Shown one piece after another: positions 19,496 through 29,603 of a stretch of 64,000 nt of DNA. A model generated the notes under the pieces. That model ran no database searches, was not told the origin of the DNA, and saw only the letters and a list, made by a program, of their open reading frames with translations. The stretch spans positions 1-64,000 of the forward strand of contig NZ_JAKZGD010000010.1 of NCBI RefSeq assembly GCF_022549495.1, given 5' to 3'. Source of the DNA: Acinetobacter sp. ANC 4805. GTDB lineage: Bacteria > Pseudomonadota > Gammaproteobacteria > Pseudomonadales > Moraxellaceae. A program made the translations under genes and the position numbers. The stretch's first letter is position 1; every line of letters starts with the position of its first letter.

Positions 19496-19565
19496 ATAAA
19501 AAGGATGTGTATAATCACATCCAGAGGGTTCGTGAATTTGGTAAGCAATACATCGACTTGCTATG
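19496..19565 (-). ncRNA. candidate small RNA (about 70 nt)
   Basis: On the minus strand a -35-like TTGTAT (19595-19600) and a -10-like CATAAT (19572-19577) are 17 bases apart. About 45 bases downstream of the expected start is a hairpin with stem GGATGTG/CACATCC (19503-19522), followed by five T residues. A second terminator stands right behind it. No open frame fits. This is a pattern-based call only and no family is recognised. Confidence 0.35.
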
Positions 19566-19820
19566 AAAGCTATTATGTATCAATCATTTGATTTATACAA
19601 ATATATTATTTCTCTAACAAAAAATGTGAAAAGCGTACCATTTTTGTCAGTTTTAAAATTTCAATAAAATTATATTTATATTTTTATTCAGCTTTTTTTT
19701 ATCATTAATATCCAAAATACAGAGAATATATTTTCAAATCATATAGAAGGAATAAACATTAAATAAATATTTTGATATATTTGTCGCTATTTCACGCAAA
19801 GCCACATCATCATTTCATAT

Positions 19821-20741
19821 TTATGAAGAGGTTTCAATCAGCTCCACAGCCGTTTTCGTCGTTTTCTTTTGTGCCAGAATAATACCGACCAAAATCGTCA
19901 CCCCACCTATCGTATGATAGATTGTCCAATGTTCAGATAACCAAAAAGTTGCAATAATCGCAGTAAATACCGGCATCAAGTTCATAAAAATACTGGTGCG
20001 GTTTGGACCAATTGCCTGTACGGCAATCATCCATAATAAAGGTGCGATCAATGATGGAAAAATACCAGCATACAATACACTTGCCACGTTTTCAGAATTG
20101 ATCGAATCTAAACCTAACCAAAGAAGGAATGGCAAGTGATATAACAACGCAAAGACGATTTGTATATATAAACTTGTCATAAGTGGCAGTTGTAATTGCC
20201 ATTTTTTGAGAAATACACCATAAAAAGTATAGAATCCAACCGCAATCACCATCACCATATCTCCCCAATGCCCACCCTGCTCAAATAGGCTTGAGAAATG
20301 TCCTTGGCTCATCACATAAAGTAAGCCCACGAATGACAAGAGGCTACCAAAGATTGCAAATCGATTCGGCGTATCTTTTAAAATCAGGTAAGAAATAAAG
20401 ATAGTGAAAATAGGCACAAAGGCATTGACGAGTCCCATATTCGTCGCAGTTGTATAATGCGCTGCGGTATAAGATAGCCCCTGATACAACACCATCCCAA
20501 AAGCACTCAATACCGCCAATTTACCGATTAAGGGGCGAATTAAATCACGTTGCTTCCAAACTTTTGGCAACATAAAAGGCGTCAAAAGTATAAATGCAAC
20601 AAACCAGCGATAAAAACTAATACTGACTGGAGAAATATAATCTGCAACATAACGAGTGACCGCAATATTCAGCGACCAGATTAATACCGCAATCAGAGGC
20701 AATACAAATGCCCATTTTTGATACTTGCTTAACTGACCCAT
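19821..20741 (-). CDS. EamA/DMT-family transporter
   Basis: A 306-residue inner-membrane exporter of the drug/metabolite transporter superfamily with two EamA repeats, each of about five helices (residues 10-140 and 155-290). ATG 20741 is preferred over the upstream GTG at 20753 because GAGAAAG precedes it at normal spacing. The residues NIAVTRYVADYISPVSISFYRW are typical of the first repeat. It is divergent from an AraC-type regulator, a common pairing in which the regulator controls the exporter. The substrate is unknown. Confidence 0.88.
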   Translation of the reverse strand: MGQLSKYQKWAFVLPLIAVLIWSLNIAVTRYVADYISPVSISFYRWFVAFILLTPFMLPKVWKQRDLIRPLIGKLAVLSAFGMVLYQGLSYTAAHYTTATNMGLVNAFVPIFTIFISYLILKDTPNRFAIFGSLLSFVGLLYVMSQGHFSSLFEQGGHWGDMVMVIAVGFYTFYGVFLKKWQLQLPLMTSLYIQIVFALLYHLPFLLWLGLDSINSENVASVLYAGIFPSLIAPLLWMIAVQAIGPNRTSIFMNLMPVFTAIIATFWLSEHWTIYHTIGGVTILVGIILAQKKTTKTAVELIETSS

Positions 20742-20797
20742 TATCTTTCTCACAATATCTCAGCAATGCGTGTATTGTGGAAGATGTCTAAAATAAT

Positions 20798-20814
20798 TGA
20801 AATACTGTATTTCA
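20798..20814. promoter_or_regulatory. 17-bp palindrome between the EamA gene and the AraC-side genes
   Basis: The sequence TGAAATAC-T-GTATTTCA is a perfect inverted repeat with 8-bp arms. It lies 57 bases upstream of the EamA start and 16 bases upstream of the small plus-strand frame. Position and symmetry suggest a dimeric regulator site. AraC proteins usually bind direct repeats, so another regulator is possible. Confidence 0.45.
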
Positions 20815-20829
20815 GACATTTATACCGCT

Positions 20830-21030
20830 ATGTCGACATCAAATCTAAAAGCAGATCCAAATTTACAACTTGAGACTTATACGCTTGATCATTTCAATAA
20901 AAATATCTTAATTTATGCTGTAATCAGCTTTATTACCTTCGTCTGTATCCATCTTTTCACTTTAGTAAAAGGCTTGAATACTCCTCAAATCAGTTTTGAA
21001 AACTCAATGAGATCCCTAAATGAAACTTGA
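20830..21030 (+). CDS. small single-pass membrane protein (66 aa), uncertain
   Basis: ATG 20830 opens a 66-residue frame with one hydrophobic helix (ILIYAVISFITFVCIHLFTLV, about residues 27-47) and polar ends. Its stop overlaps the start of the AraC-type gene by 11 bases, which suggests translational coupling. No family is recognised and no clear ribosome-binding site is seen. It could be a real small protein or a leader frame. Confidence 0.4.
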   Translation: MSTSNLKADPNLQLETYTLDHFNKNILIYAVISFITFVCIHLFTLVKGLNTPQISFENSMRSLNET

Positions 21031-21793
21031 TGATATTGAGCAATTCCCTCTTTTAAATGGCATAGAAGTACATGAGTTTCTCTACCAAAAAGATGATATT
21101 GTCAGCCCTCATTCTTCACTTTGGGGGGATTTTAACTTCAGTCTCAATGGCACTTTAGAATTTGATATTGAAGGAAAATATTATCTATCACCACCCAGTT
21201 ATGGACTTTGGTTACCTCCACGGACTGAACACCAATCGCTCCCAGTCGCACATGAAATTCATTATATTTGTATTCGCTTACATCCTCGATACGGAGACTT
21301 CTTAGGGGATACATGCCGCTGCTTCAATATTGAGCCATTTTTTCGTGCTTTGGTCGTTCAAATCTTAGCGCAACAAAAACAGAATGCTTCACCTGAATAT
21401 CTTGAACATTTACGACAAGTTCTATTTGATCAACTCAAACAAGCGCCTGCTTATTCACATTATTTACCACAAAGTACCCACTCAATTTTAGCGCCGATCT
21501 TAGCGCAACTTGCTGATCCAAAACTCTTTAATCTTAGCTTACAACAGATCTTGCACAACGTTAGCATAAGCGAGCGTCATCTACTTCGGCTCAGCCAACA
21601 AGAACTCCAACTTTCTTTATCAGAATGGCGGAATCGCGCCAAAATCATTTTTGCGATCAATCAAATTCGTCAAGGGATGACCATTAAACAACTGGCGTAC
21701 GTTTTAGGTTATCACCATAGCTCTAGCTTTATTGAATTCTTCAAACGCTATACAGGGCAGACACCGATCCAACTCAAAAATGCCTCGATATAA
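21020..21793 (+). CDS. AraC-family transcriptional regulator
   Basis: A 257-residue regulator with an N-terminal cupin-like sensing domain (SLNGTLEFDIEGKYYLSPPSYGLWLPPRTEHQ, about residues 31-62). The C-terminal double helix-turn-helix spans about residues 160-255, with SLQQILHNVSISERHLLRLSQQELQLSLSEW then IKQLAYVLGYHHSSSFIEFFKRYTGQTP, the AraC signature. Divergent orientation to the EamA exporter implies that it controls that gene. The inducer is unknown. Confidence 0.88.
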   Translation: MKLDDIEQFPLLNGIEVHEFLYQKDDIVSPHSSLWGDFNFSLNGTLEFDIEGKYYLSPPSYGLWLPPRTEHQSLPVAHEIHYICIRLHPRYGDFLGDTCRCFNIEPFFRALVVQILAQQKQNASPEYLEHLRQVLFDQLKQAPAYSHYLPQSTHSILAPILAQLADPKLFNLSLQQILHNVSISERHLLRLSQQELQLSLSEWRNRAKIIFAINQIRQGMTIKQLAYVLGYHHSSSFIEFFKRYTGQTPIQLKNASI

Positions 21794-21911
21794 ATGTAAT
21801 CTACACTTTTGCTCATAATTTGTATGGATTCATCTCAAGAGCATTGCACTCTGATAAATTAGCAGTTAAAACAAACAAGTCTTGCCACAACAACAAATTA
21901 GGACATATTCC

Positions 21912-22457
21912 ATGAGCCAATCGGTTTATCACATTCCAGTTAAAGACATCAAAGGTCAAGAGCTTGATCTTGATCAATACCAAGGTAAGGTCTTACTTAT
22001 TGTTAACGTTGCCTCAAAATGTGGTTTAACACCACAGTACGAAGGTTTAGAAAAACTATACCAAGCGAAAAAAGATCAAGGCTTGGAGATTTTAGGCTTC
22101 CCTGCGAATAACTTCTTAGAACAAGAACCGGGGACAAACGATGAAATCGAACAATTCTGTTCTCTCAACTATGACGTCCACTTTCCTTTATTTGCAAAAA
22201 TCTCTGTTGCAGGTGACGACAAGCACCCTCTATATCAAACGCTAACACAAGCAATTCCAGAACGTCTTGGGGAAGGTCCTTGGTGGAAAGACCTCGTTGA
22301 TTATGGTTTAACACCAAACAACCCACCTGAAGTCTTGTGGAATTTTGAAAAATTCTTAGTCAATAAGAATGGTGAAATTGTGGCACGCTTTGCCCCTGAT
22401 ATCACCGCAGATGATGAGCGTATTGTAACTGCGATTGAAGCTGAACTAGCTAAATAA
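21912..22457 (+). CDS. glutathione peroxidase (Cys type)
   Basis: A 181-residue thiol peroxidase that reduces hydroperoxides with glutathione or thioredoxin. The active-site motif NVASKCGLTPQYEGLEKLY near residue 32 carries Cys rather than selenocysteine. The conserved Gln-loop region and WNFEKFLV near residue 142 (catalytic Trp and Asn) are present. ATG 21912 is preferred because AGGA lies about 9 bases upstream. No signal peptide is seen, so it is cytoplasmic. A strong terminator follows. Confidence 0.92.
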   Translation: MSQSVYHIPVKDIKGQELDLDQYQGKVLLIVNVASKCGLTPQYEGLEKLYQAKKDQGLEILGFPANNFLEQEPGTNDEIEQFCSLNYDVHFPLFAKISVAGDDKHPLYQTLTQAIPERLGEGPWWKDLVDYGLTPNNPPEVLWNFEKFLVNKNGEIVARFAPDITADDERIVTAIEAELAK

Positions 22458-22467
22458 CTCTTATAAG

Positions 22468-22506
22468 TGTATAGAAAAGAATAGTTTATCTATTCTTTTC
22501 TATACA
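22468..22506 (+). terminator. long perfect hairpin after glutathione peroxidase
   Basis: A 17-bp perfect stem runs from 22468-22484 (TGTATAGAAAAGAATAG) to 22490-22506, with a TTTAT loop. It lies 10 bases after the stop codon. No long T tract follows, but the right arm itself is T-rich. Confidence 0.7.
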
Positions 22507-22566
22507 GAATAATTATAATTTCATTCGAAAACCTAAATAATTCAATTAAAAGAGTATAAATCTTAG

Positions 22567-22839
22567 ATGCTTGATTATATTTATATGCACAACCTGCCTA
22601 TATATGTTTATGTTTTATACTTCATAACAGGCTTAACTTTAAGCTTGATCTCATTTAATATTGCGAATGAGCGTTTTGCAGTAAAAAAATTTCCTGTTTG
22701 GCTTGGAATTATGATGTCTATATTTATGAGCCTAGCACTGCTTTTCTGTGCAGTGATTAAAACTCATATTGGGCTATATTTACTGATGAATGCTGTTATA
22801 CCTTATGTTTCTTTATGGCGAGCAAATAATTTAGTTTAA
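22567..22839 (+). CDS. small membrane protein (90 aa), uncharacterised
   Basis: A 90-residue frame with about three hydrophobic segments (residues 10-30, 43-63 and 66-82). It reads as an integral membrane protein with few charges (ANERFAVKKFPVW is the main polar loop). The family is not recognised. It is followed 35 bases later by a second tiny membrane frame, so the two may be co-expressed. AT content is higher than in the flanking genes. Confidence 0.55.
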   Translation: MLDYIYMHNLPIYVYVLYFITGLTLSLISFNIANERFAVKKFPVWLGIMMSIFMSLALLFCAVIKTHIGLYLLMNAVIPYVSLWRANNLV

Positions 22840-22874
22840 TTAAATCATAATAAAATAAACTGCTTGGAAAAGAC

Positions 22875-23051
22875 ATGACATCTTTCTTATTTAATTTTTT
22901 TAGCTATCTAAACTTTTTCTTATCACTTCTATTTCTATTTATACGAAATAGAGGAATGACATTAATTTCACATTTTCTAATCTACTATTTAATATTTTCA
23001 GGTCTCTATTTATCACTCTTATTTTTATACCAATCTGCAAAAGTAAATTAG
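22875..23051 (+). CDS. very small membrane protein (58 aa), uncharacterised
   Basis: ATG 22875 opens a 58-codon frame ending at TAG 23049. The product is almost wholly hydrophobic, with two segments (about residues 3-23 and 29-52) split by a basic turn IRNRG. GGAAAAG lies upstream at plausible spacing. It follows the 90-residue membrane protein gene. The extreme Phe/Leu content could also arise by chance from AT-rich DNA, so the call is tentative. Confidence 0.35.
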   Translation: MTSFLFNFFSYLNFFLSLLFLFIRNRGMTLISHFLIYYLIFSGLYLSLLFLYQSAKVN

Positions 23052-23275
23052 TTTAGTAAGAGGCGATGAGGTAATCCCCCGAAAAATAAAAGGATCTAAA
23101 AGTAGAATTTTCTCTTAAGATAGAAGCAGGAGAGGTAATCGCACCATGATTAAATATTTCAATGGAATGATTGCTTATTTTTCAAATGGTTTGTTGATGA
23201 ATTGCAACAATCCCTTTTTTCTCCGTAATTTCTCATTATAGTGACGGTCTTCTCATAATCTGGTACCGTTCAGCC

Positions 23276-23875
23276 ATGATGGAACACTTTTCTATCAAAG
23301 CCATTCTCTCAGTAACGACACTGATCACAGCATTAACACTCGTTGGCTGTAATCAAACCCTGCAAGAAAATGGGTACTCCGAACACACTACAGAATTTGA
23401 GCAATCCACACTTACTGCTACAAACCATACAGATATTGAAAGCATTACGCTTCAAGACCCTCAAGATTTGAGCAGTGGCAATATGCTTAACATCGCTCGT
23501 GATATCGCAAAGTTACAGCTTGAAACAGATGATTATGCTGCGCTGTTAAAACAATCACAAAATAGTCTTGAGCAAGCAATTCAAAATAAAAATACCCATC
23601 AACTACAACATGCTGCGGGTGATTTAAAGCAAGAATTACATGGGCTGCACGACACTTTGCTCTCACTTAATTTAAAAAGCCATGAAGTTGATCAAATCCG
23701 TCAAAGCCTACTCTCAGCGAATCAACAGTTATTAACCATGCCTCTTTTACATGGTCAAACAGATCTCAGCAAACTGGATTTTAACAAGATCGAAAAACAA
23801 TTTAATACAATCCAAATGGATATGGTCAAAATTGCCAGTTTAGTACTCGACAATTCAGCAAACTCAGCAGCCTAA
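23276..23875 (+). CDS. putative lipoprotein (199 aa)
   Basis: The N-terminus is a lipoprotein signal (LSVTTLITALTLVGC, lipobox LVGC with Cys at about residue 25). The mature part is Gln/Asn/Leu-rich and helical, with a heptad-like stretch (AALLKQSQNSLEQAIQNKNTHQLQHAAGDLKQEL, about 92-125) that suggests a coiled coil. No enzymatic motif is seen. It converges on the 716-residue orphan gene. Export to the outer-membrane inner leaflet is the default expectation. Confidence 0.65.
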   Translation: MMEHFSIKAILSVTTLITALTLVGCNQTLQENGYSEHTTEFEQSTLTATNHTDIESITLQDPQDLSSGNMLNIARDIAKLQLETDDYAALLKQSQNSLEQAIQNKNTHQLQHAAGDLKQELHGLHDTLLSLNLKSHEVDQIRQSLLSANQQLLTMPLLHGQTDLSKLDFNKIEKQFNTIQMDMVKIASLVLDNSANSAA

Positions 23876-23908
23876 TTGAATAAAATGTATTTCGTTTAAA
23901 TCATACAT

Positions 23909-26059
23909 CTACATAATCATACTTGGAATAGTATGATTTGACTGCATCGTATGATTATGGGGTTGTCGAGATAGATGTTCTAGCTGCACACCGTATCGGG
24001 TCATCTGTTTATATTTTTCGAGTTCGGCATTAATATGACGAACTCGCTGTTTTAACTCAACCGACATAAATTGATTCGACTGGGCGAGTGCAACCCAACC
24101 TGCTTGTACTTTTTGCTTCGGATTGTCATCCGCCAATTGTTTCTGCATCCATATATGCAACTGATAGGCACGTTGGTGAGCTTCGAATTTATAAGCAAAT
24201 AAAGTAGTTGAAATGACAGCTTTAGAAATTCGCCCCATAAGCTTCATTTCAATTTGCCGCAATTGGTACGCATAAATATCAACACGATATTGTAATAAAT
24301 TCTGATTAAACCACTCCGCAAAATCAATCAATAGATCCATAATTTGATTACGCTGCATCAACAACTGTTGCTTTTGCTGCAAAGGTTTACGTTGCTCTAT
24401 CTTTTGTATTCGCCAAGTTCGATAAACTGCAAGACTCCCCACCACAAAAGCACCAATTGAGCCAGTTACAACACCACCAATGGCAGCACCAACCGCCAAA
24501 CCATTCTTCATGGTTGAACTAGGCTGTGAATAAGGACGAACTTGTTTTCCCTGTGCTTGATTAAAGTTACGGTACACTGCAAAACCCGTATTCATCAAAG
24601 GAATCGGCAGATAGCCATCTACGCCAACTGGATATTTCAAACTCAATTGTGCCGTCCGTTGTACAGCCTCATGACTGAGTGCTAAATCTGCAAAAATTGA
24701 AGGATACTTTTCTTGCAAATGCGCTAATTCAATATTCACAATAATGGCAATATGCGGATGCTGCTGTGCAAATTTTTCAACTGCTTCACCATCTAGCGAA
24801 CACTTCACCTGCATCGGCGTTCCATCCACAATCAGGTCAAAGCCCGATAAGTGTGAATGTTCAGCAAATTCAATCGTATGACCTTGTTGACTTAAGTTAT
24901 AAGCGACTTGTTGTTTGGCTAAATAGGATGACAAATGTTGTAACGCTGCATCATGATCATAATCTGGCGCTGGGATTTGTTTTAAATTATAAAATGCATC
25001 TGGACTCGCTTGGGATGCTGCCACCAAAGCATCTAAAACCAAAGGGTTAATCTGTAGATAATTCCAAATAAAACCAAGACTATAATTCGCAGCATTTACA
25101 CCACTGACCAATTTTAAATCCCGATTGGTTAAAATAGCCTTTAAAGCAGTATTGGCTAATTTATGGCGATCTAAATTCACAACAATTTCATGATTATTTA
25201 AAAGCTTAGGTGCTTTTTCGATGCTATTTTTATAGTAAGGAATAATAAAATCATTGGCGATTAACCAATCATTTAAAGAATAGCCGACCTGTTTTAAACG
25301 ACGTTGTAAGCTAATAAAGTGAATTGTTGTATCTATTGAGTTCAATTGCATAGATTCAGGTAACATCAATGAAACAGCCCACTGTGTAAATTGCGTATGT
25401 TTCGCTTGTTGCTGAATCGGGTCTAACGCTGCTAAACGTTGCAAAGCTTCAATCACATCACTATTTTTTTGTTGATTTGATGAATGATTTCGATTTAATA
25501 AACAATAAATGAAGTCATAGTCAATATTTTCTAACTGCGTTGCCTGCTGTTTAACTACTCTCTGATAAATTTCAATGGCGGGCGACCAATCTTGTAATGC
25601 TTGATAAGCTTTGGCAAGCGCAAGCTGAATTGCAATTTCATCATATTGCTCATGGAGTTGTTTCAAGATACTGAGTTTTTGCGGGCTTTCTTTACATTTC
25701 TCTAAATGTGAAGTGACTTCATATAAGTCTTGTTGGTTTAAGCTTTGGTCAGCATATTGCAAACGGAATACCAAGCATTGTTCAAACCATGCAAACCGAT
25801 GGGCATGTTGCTTATATTTAGGAATAAAAACGCGATCAATCAGTTCAATTAAACGTAATGAACATGTGATTTCTTCAGCATTATGATGTTGAAAATGCCA
25901 TATTTTAGGTAAAGTAACCTGAAATAACTGAGAATACAAACCTGCTGTTAATTCTGGTTGAGCTAATGTCACAAGTTTCAGTTGATCTTTAACTGATAAA
26001 TGATGCCCTTGTTGTTCAATGCGATCTAAACGCAACTTTAGAATATTGCTTGCTAACAT
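23909..26059 (-). CDS. uncharacterised 716-residue protein with a QxK nuclease-like motif and a glycine zipper
   Basis: The family is not recognised. Residues 1-330 are helical and repeat-like, with a TPR-like patch (EIAIQLALAKAYQALQDWSPAIEIYQRVV, about 141-169). At 383-445 the order AYNLSQQGHTIEFAEH, then GFDLIVDGTPMQVKCS, then a hydrophobic strand IAIIVNIE resembles the alpha-beta core of PD-(D/E)XK nucleases in the D...QxK form (Asp 408 or 412, Gln 417, Lys 419). Residues 518-545 form a glycine zipper (LAVGAAIGGVVTGSIGAFVVGS), likely a membrane or pore-like helix, followed by a basic helical tail. The combination is unusual. There is no signal peptide. The neighbours are a lipoprotein gene (convergent) and a broken gene (upstream). 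Confidence 0.6.
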   Translation of the reverse strand: MLASNILKLRLDRIEQQGHHLSVKDQLKLVTLAQPELTAGLYSQLFQVTLPKIWHFQHHNAEEITCSLRLIELIDRVFIPKYKQHAHRFAWFEQCLVFRLQYADQSLNQQDLYEVTSHLEKCKESPQKLSILKQLHEQYDEIAIQLALAKAYQALQDWSPAIEIYQRVVKQQATQLENIDYDFIYCLLNRNHSSNQQKNSDVIEALQRLAALDPIQQQAKHTQFTQWAVSLMLPESMQLNSIDTTIHFISLQRRLKQVGYSLNDWLIANDFIIPYYKNSIEKAPKLLNNHEIVVNLDRHKLANTALKAILTNRDLKLVSGVNAANYSLGFIWNYLQINPLVLDALVAASQASPDAFYNLKQIPAPDYDHDAALQHLSSYLAKQQVAYNLSQQGHTIEFAEHSHLSGFDLIVDGTPMQVKCSLDGEAVEKFAQQHPHIAIIVNIELAHLQEKYPSIFADLALSHEAVQRTAQLSLKYPVGVDGYLPIPLMNTGFAVYRNFNQAQGKQVRPYSQPSSTMKNGLAVGAAIGGVVTGSIGAFVVGSLAVYRTWRIQKIEQRKPLQQKQQLLMQRNQIMDLLIDFAEWFNQNLLQYRVDIYAYQLRQIEMKLMGRISKAVISTTLFAYKFEAHQRAYQLHIWMQKQLADDNPKQKVQAGWVALAQSNQFMSVELKQRVRHINAELEKYKQMTRYGVQLEHLSRQPHNHTMQSNHTIPSMIM

Positions 26060-26119
26060 ACATTTCCCAATCGAATTTTATCAATATTCTTGTAAACTTT
26101 AGCGCAAGTAAATAAGGCT

Positions 26120-26726
26120 TTACATAACATCCACCTTATTTATCCAATCCTCATAGATTTGTCGACAATCTTTATCCTTAAATATATCCTTAATTCGAGC
26201 ATCTCGCACATAGAACCAAATAAAAAACTTTAAGCAACCGAATTCTTGTATTTTCTTTTGTTTAAATTCATGGTCTGTCCCATATTGATAACGATACATA
26301 TCTTTTTCTTCCACTAATCTTGTTGTTCCCTCAATAAACACCCAAGTTTCTTGTGGTTTCTTGTGGTTTCTTACGTTTTATTCTCATCGTATACATATCA
26401 ATAGATCGCCAATAGTTTTCTCCTGTGCTTGCAGCTGAGTAACCATGAACCAAACTTATTCCCCCCAATCCCTGCCCATTTTGTTTAATAAAAATATTTT
26501 TAGCTTTTACTTTTTGAAATTGCTCTCTAAATAAATCAAGAGATAAAGCAATATCAAATCTTGGGCATATGTCTTCTACTAAATCATCATCATAACGATA
26601 ATCAATAGATAATCCCCTGTTACTCCAATAAGGTAACATTCGATAAGGCTTTAATAATCGTGCAGAACATAAGTTACCCTCAATTTCGACACGTCCATCA
26701 ATATAATAATAATTTTCATACTTCAT
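26120..26726 (-). pseudogene. orphan gene split by a 10-bp tandem duplication
   Basis: Two overlapping frames, 26726 to 26331 and 26341 to 26120, read as the halves of one protein. At the junction the 10-mer TTGTGGTTTC stands twice in tandem (26351-26360 and 26361-26370). Taking out one copy joins the frames exactly, giving ...RKKPQETWVFIEGTTRLVEE... and a 198-residue product. The protein family is not recognised; it is Tyr- and Asp-rich and soluble. As it stands the gene makes a protein truncated at about residue 131. The cause may be a real mutation, a reversible slippage switch, or an assembly error. Confidence 0.6.
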
Positions 26727-26749
26727 TTTTCTTATCTCAAATTTAGCTA

Positions 26750-26775
26750 TAAAAAAGCCACCTTTCGGTGGCTTT
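26750..26775 (-). terminator. terminator of the ATP synthase operon
   Basis: Read on the minus strand, stem AGCCACC - GAAA loop - GGTGGCT is followed by six T residues. It lies 20 bases after the atpC stop. Confidence 0.9.
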
Positions 26776-26794
26776 CTCAATCTTAAATCTGCAA

Positions 26795-27214
26795 TTACAT
26801 TGCGCGATTCTTGATTTTACGGATGGTTTCAAGCTGAGCCGCAGTTTCTGCAAGCGCAGCAAGAGCAGCAGCCGAGTCCAAATCACTCTTTTGATTTGCT
26901 AACAATTGTTCAGCTTGTTTACGAGCTTCCATAATTGCAGCTTCATCTAAGTTGTCAGCACGGATTGCAGTATCTGCAAGCACAGTCACAACATGAGGTT
27001 GAACTTCTAACACACCGCCTGATACATACACGATTTCTTCTGTACCATTTTCCAACTGAACACGGATCGGTCCCGGTTGGAGTAAGGTTACAAGTGGTGC
27101 ATGCCCTGGTAAAATACCTAGCTCACCACCCGCACCTTTTGCGATTAACATCGTAACTTGTCCAGAGTAAATAGACTCTTTAACACTTACGACATCACAT
27201 TGCATAGTCGCCAT
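26795..27214 (-). CDS. atpC: ATP synthase F1 epsilon subunit
   Basis: A 139-residue subunit of the F1 central stalk. An N-terminal beta sandwich (MATMQCDVVSVKESIYSGQVTMLIAKGAGGELGILPGHAPLVTLL) is followed by two C-terminal helices (about 90-135) that can inhibit ATP hydrolysis. It is the last gene of the atp operon, 17 bases after atpD, and is followed by a terminator. Confidence 0.96.
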   Translation of the reverse strand: MATMQCDVVSVKESIYSGQVTMLIAKGAGGELGILPGHAPLVTLLQPGPIRVQLENGTEEIVYVSGGVLEVQPHVVTVLADTAIRADNLDEAAIMEARKQAEQLLANQKSDLDSAAALAALAETAAQLETIRKIKNRAM

Positions 27215-27231
27215 GAGATGATCTCCTTAAA

Positions 27232-28641
<1,410 letters not shown>

Positions 28642-28656
28642 TCAAACTTAATAATG

Positions 28657-29526
28657 TTAAACGGCAGCGGCACCGCCAACGATCTCGGAAATTTCCTGAG
28701 TAATCGCGGCTTGACGCAGCTTGTTGTAAATGAGTTGTAGGTCTTTAATCAATTGTCCTGCGTTGTCCGTCGCTGCTTTCATCGCGACCATACGAGCAGA
28801 TTGCTCACATGCAACGTTTTCAATCACACCTTGATAAACCATAGACTCGATATAGCGAACCAACAAACCATTTAACAATTCTTCTGCTTCTGGTTCGTAG
28901 ATATAGTCCCAACCATAAGTACGGTTGAGATCATCGCCTGCTTGCGCTGGTGCTAAAGGAACAAGTTGTTCTACTTTAGGCTGTTGAGTCATTGCATTGA
29001 CGAAACCATTTGATACGAGATAGATACGATCTAATTCGCCTTTATCAAATGCATCAAGCATAACTTGTACAGAGCCAGTTAACTGTTCCAGACTCGGCGC
29101 ATCGCCAAGTTGGGTCGTTGCACCAAGCACTTTACCGCCGTAATTCTTAAAAAACGAAACCGCTTTTTGACCAATCAAAGCAAATTCAACTTCAATTGAC
29201 TGCTGTTGTTGTGCTTTGACATGCTGCACAACTTTCTTGAACAAGTTAATGTTCAAGCCACCCGCCAAGCCACGATCTGAAGACACTACGATATAGCCAA
29301 CACGCTTAACTGGGCGGTCAACCATATAACGGTGTTTGTATTCAGGGTTTGCTTGAACTAAGTGAGCAATTACACGGCGCATATTATCGGCATACGGACG
29401 GCCCTGAGCCATGCGCTCTTGCGCACGACGCATTTTTGAAGCAGCTACCATTTGCATCGCGCGAGTAATCTTTTGCGTGCTCTTGATACTAGCTACTTTG
29501 GCGCGAATTTCTTTTAAATTTGCCAT
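28657..29526 (-). CDS. atpG: ATP synthase F1 gamma subunit
   Basis: A 289-residue central rotor shaft. The N-terminal helix [36 protein letters not shown] and the C-terminal helix [37 protein letters not shown] pair as the family coiled coil. [11 protein letters not shown] near residue 78 is the usual Rossmann-like core motif. It is co-transcribed between atpA and atpD. Confidence 0.97.
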   Translation of the reverse strand: MANLKEIRAKVASIKSTQKITRAMQMVAASKMRRAQERMAQGRPYADNMRRVIAHLVQANPEYKHRYMVDRPVKRVGYIVVSSDRGLAGGLNINLFKKVVQHVKAQQQQSIEVEFALIGQKAVSFFKNYGGKVLGATTQLGDAPSLEQLTGSVQVMLDAFDKGELDRIYLVSNGFVNAMTQQPKVEQLVPLAPAQAGDDLNRTYGWDYIYEPEAEELLNGLLVRYIESMVYQGVIENVACEQSARMVAMKAATDNAGQLIKDLQLIYNKLRQAAITQEISEIVGGAAAV

Positions 29527-29603
29527 ACGCTTAACCTAGTATTCGAAAGCCCTTTCGAGCTTTCGAAGGTTGATCCGTGAACCAAACTTAACTAAAGGTA
29601 AAC

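Larger units (their letters stand above)
19445..19820. other. 376-base intergenic region with a candidate small RNA and two terminators
   Basis: No protein gene is seen between tsaC and the EamA gene. The left third carries two consecutive hairpins (19470-19495 and 19503-19522), each followed by T residues when read on the minus strand, and promoter-like boxes at 19572-19600. The rest is extremely AT-rich with no clear structure. Confidence 0.5.

Noticed and set aside
21912..22457. Glutathione peroxidase as a selenoprotein
   Set aside because: The active-site codon is TGT (Cys), not TGA, and no selenocysteine element is seen.
23146..23241. A 31-codon frame preceded by a purine-rich stretch GCAGGAGAGG
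   Set aside because: The spacing to the ATG is about 10 bases and the product (MIKYFNGMIAYF...) is too short and featureless to support without conservation data.
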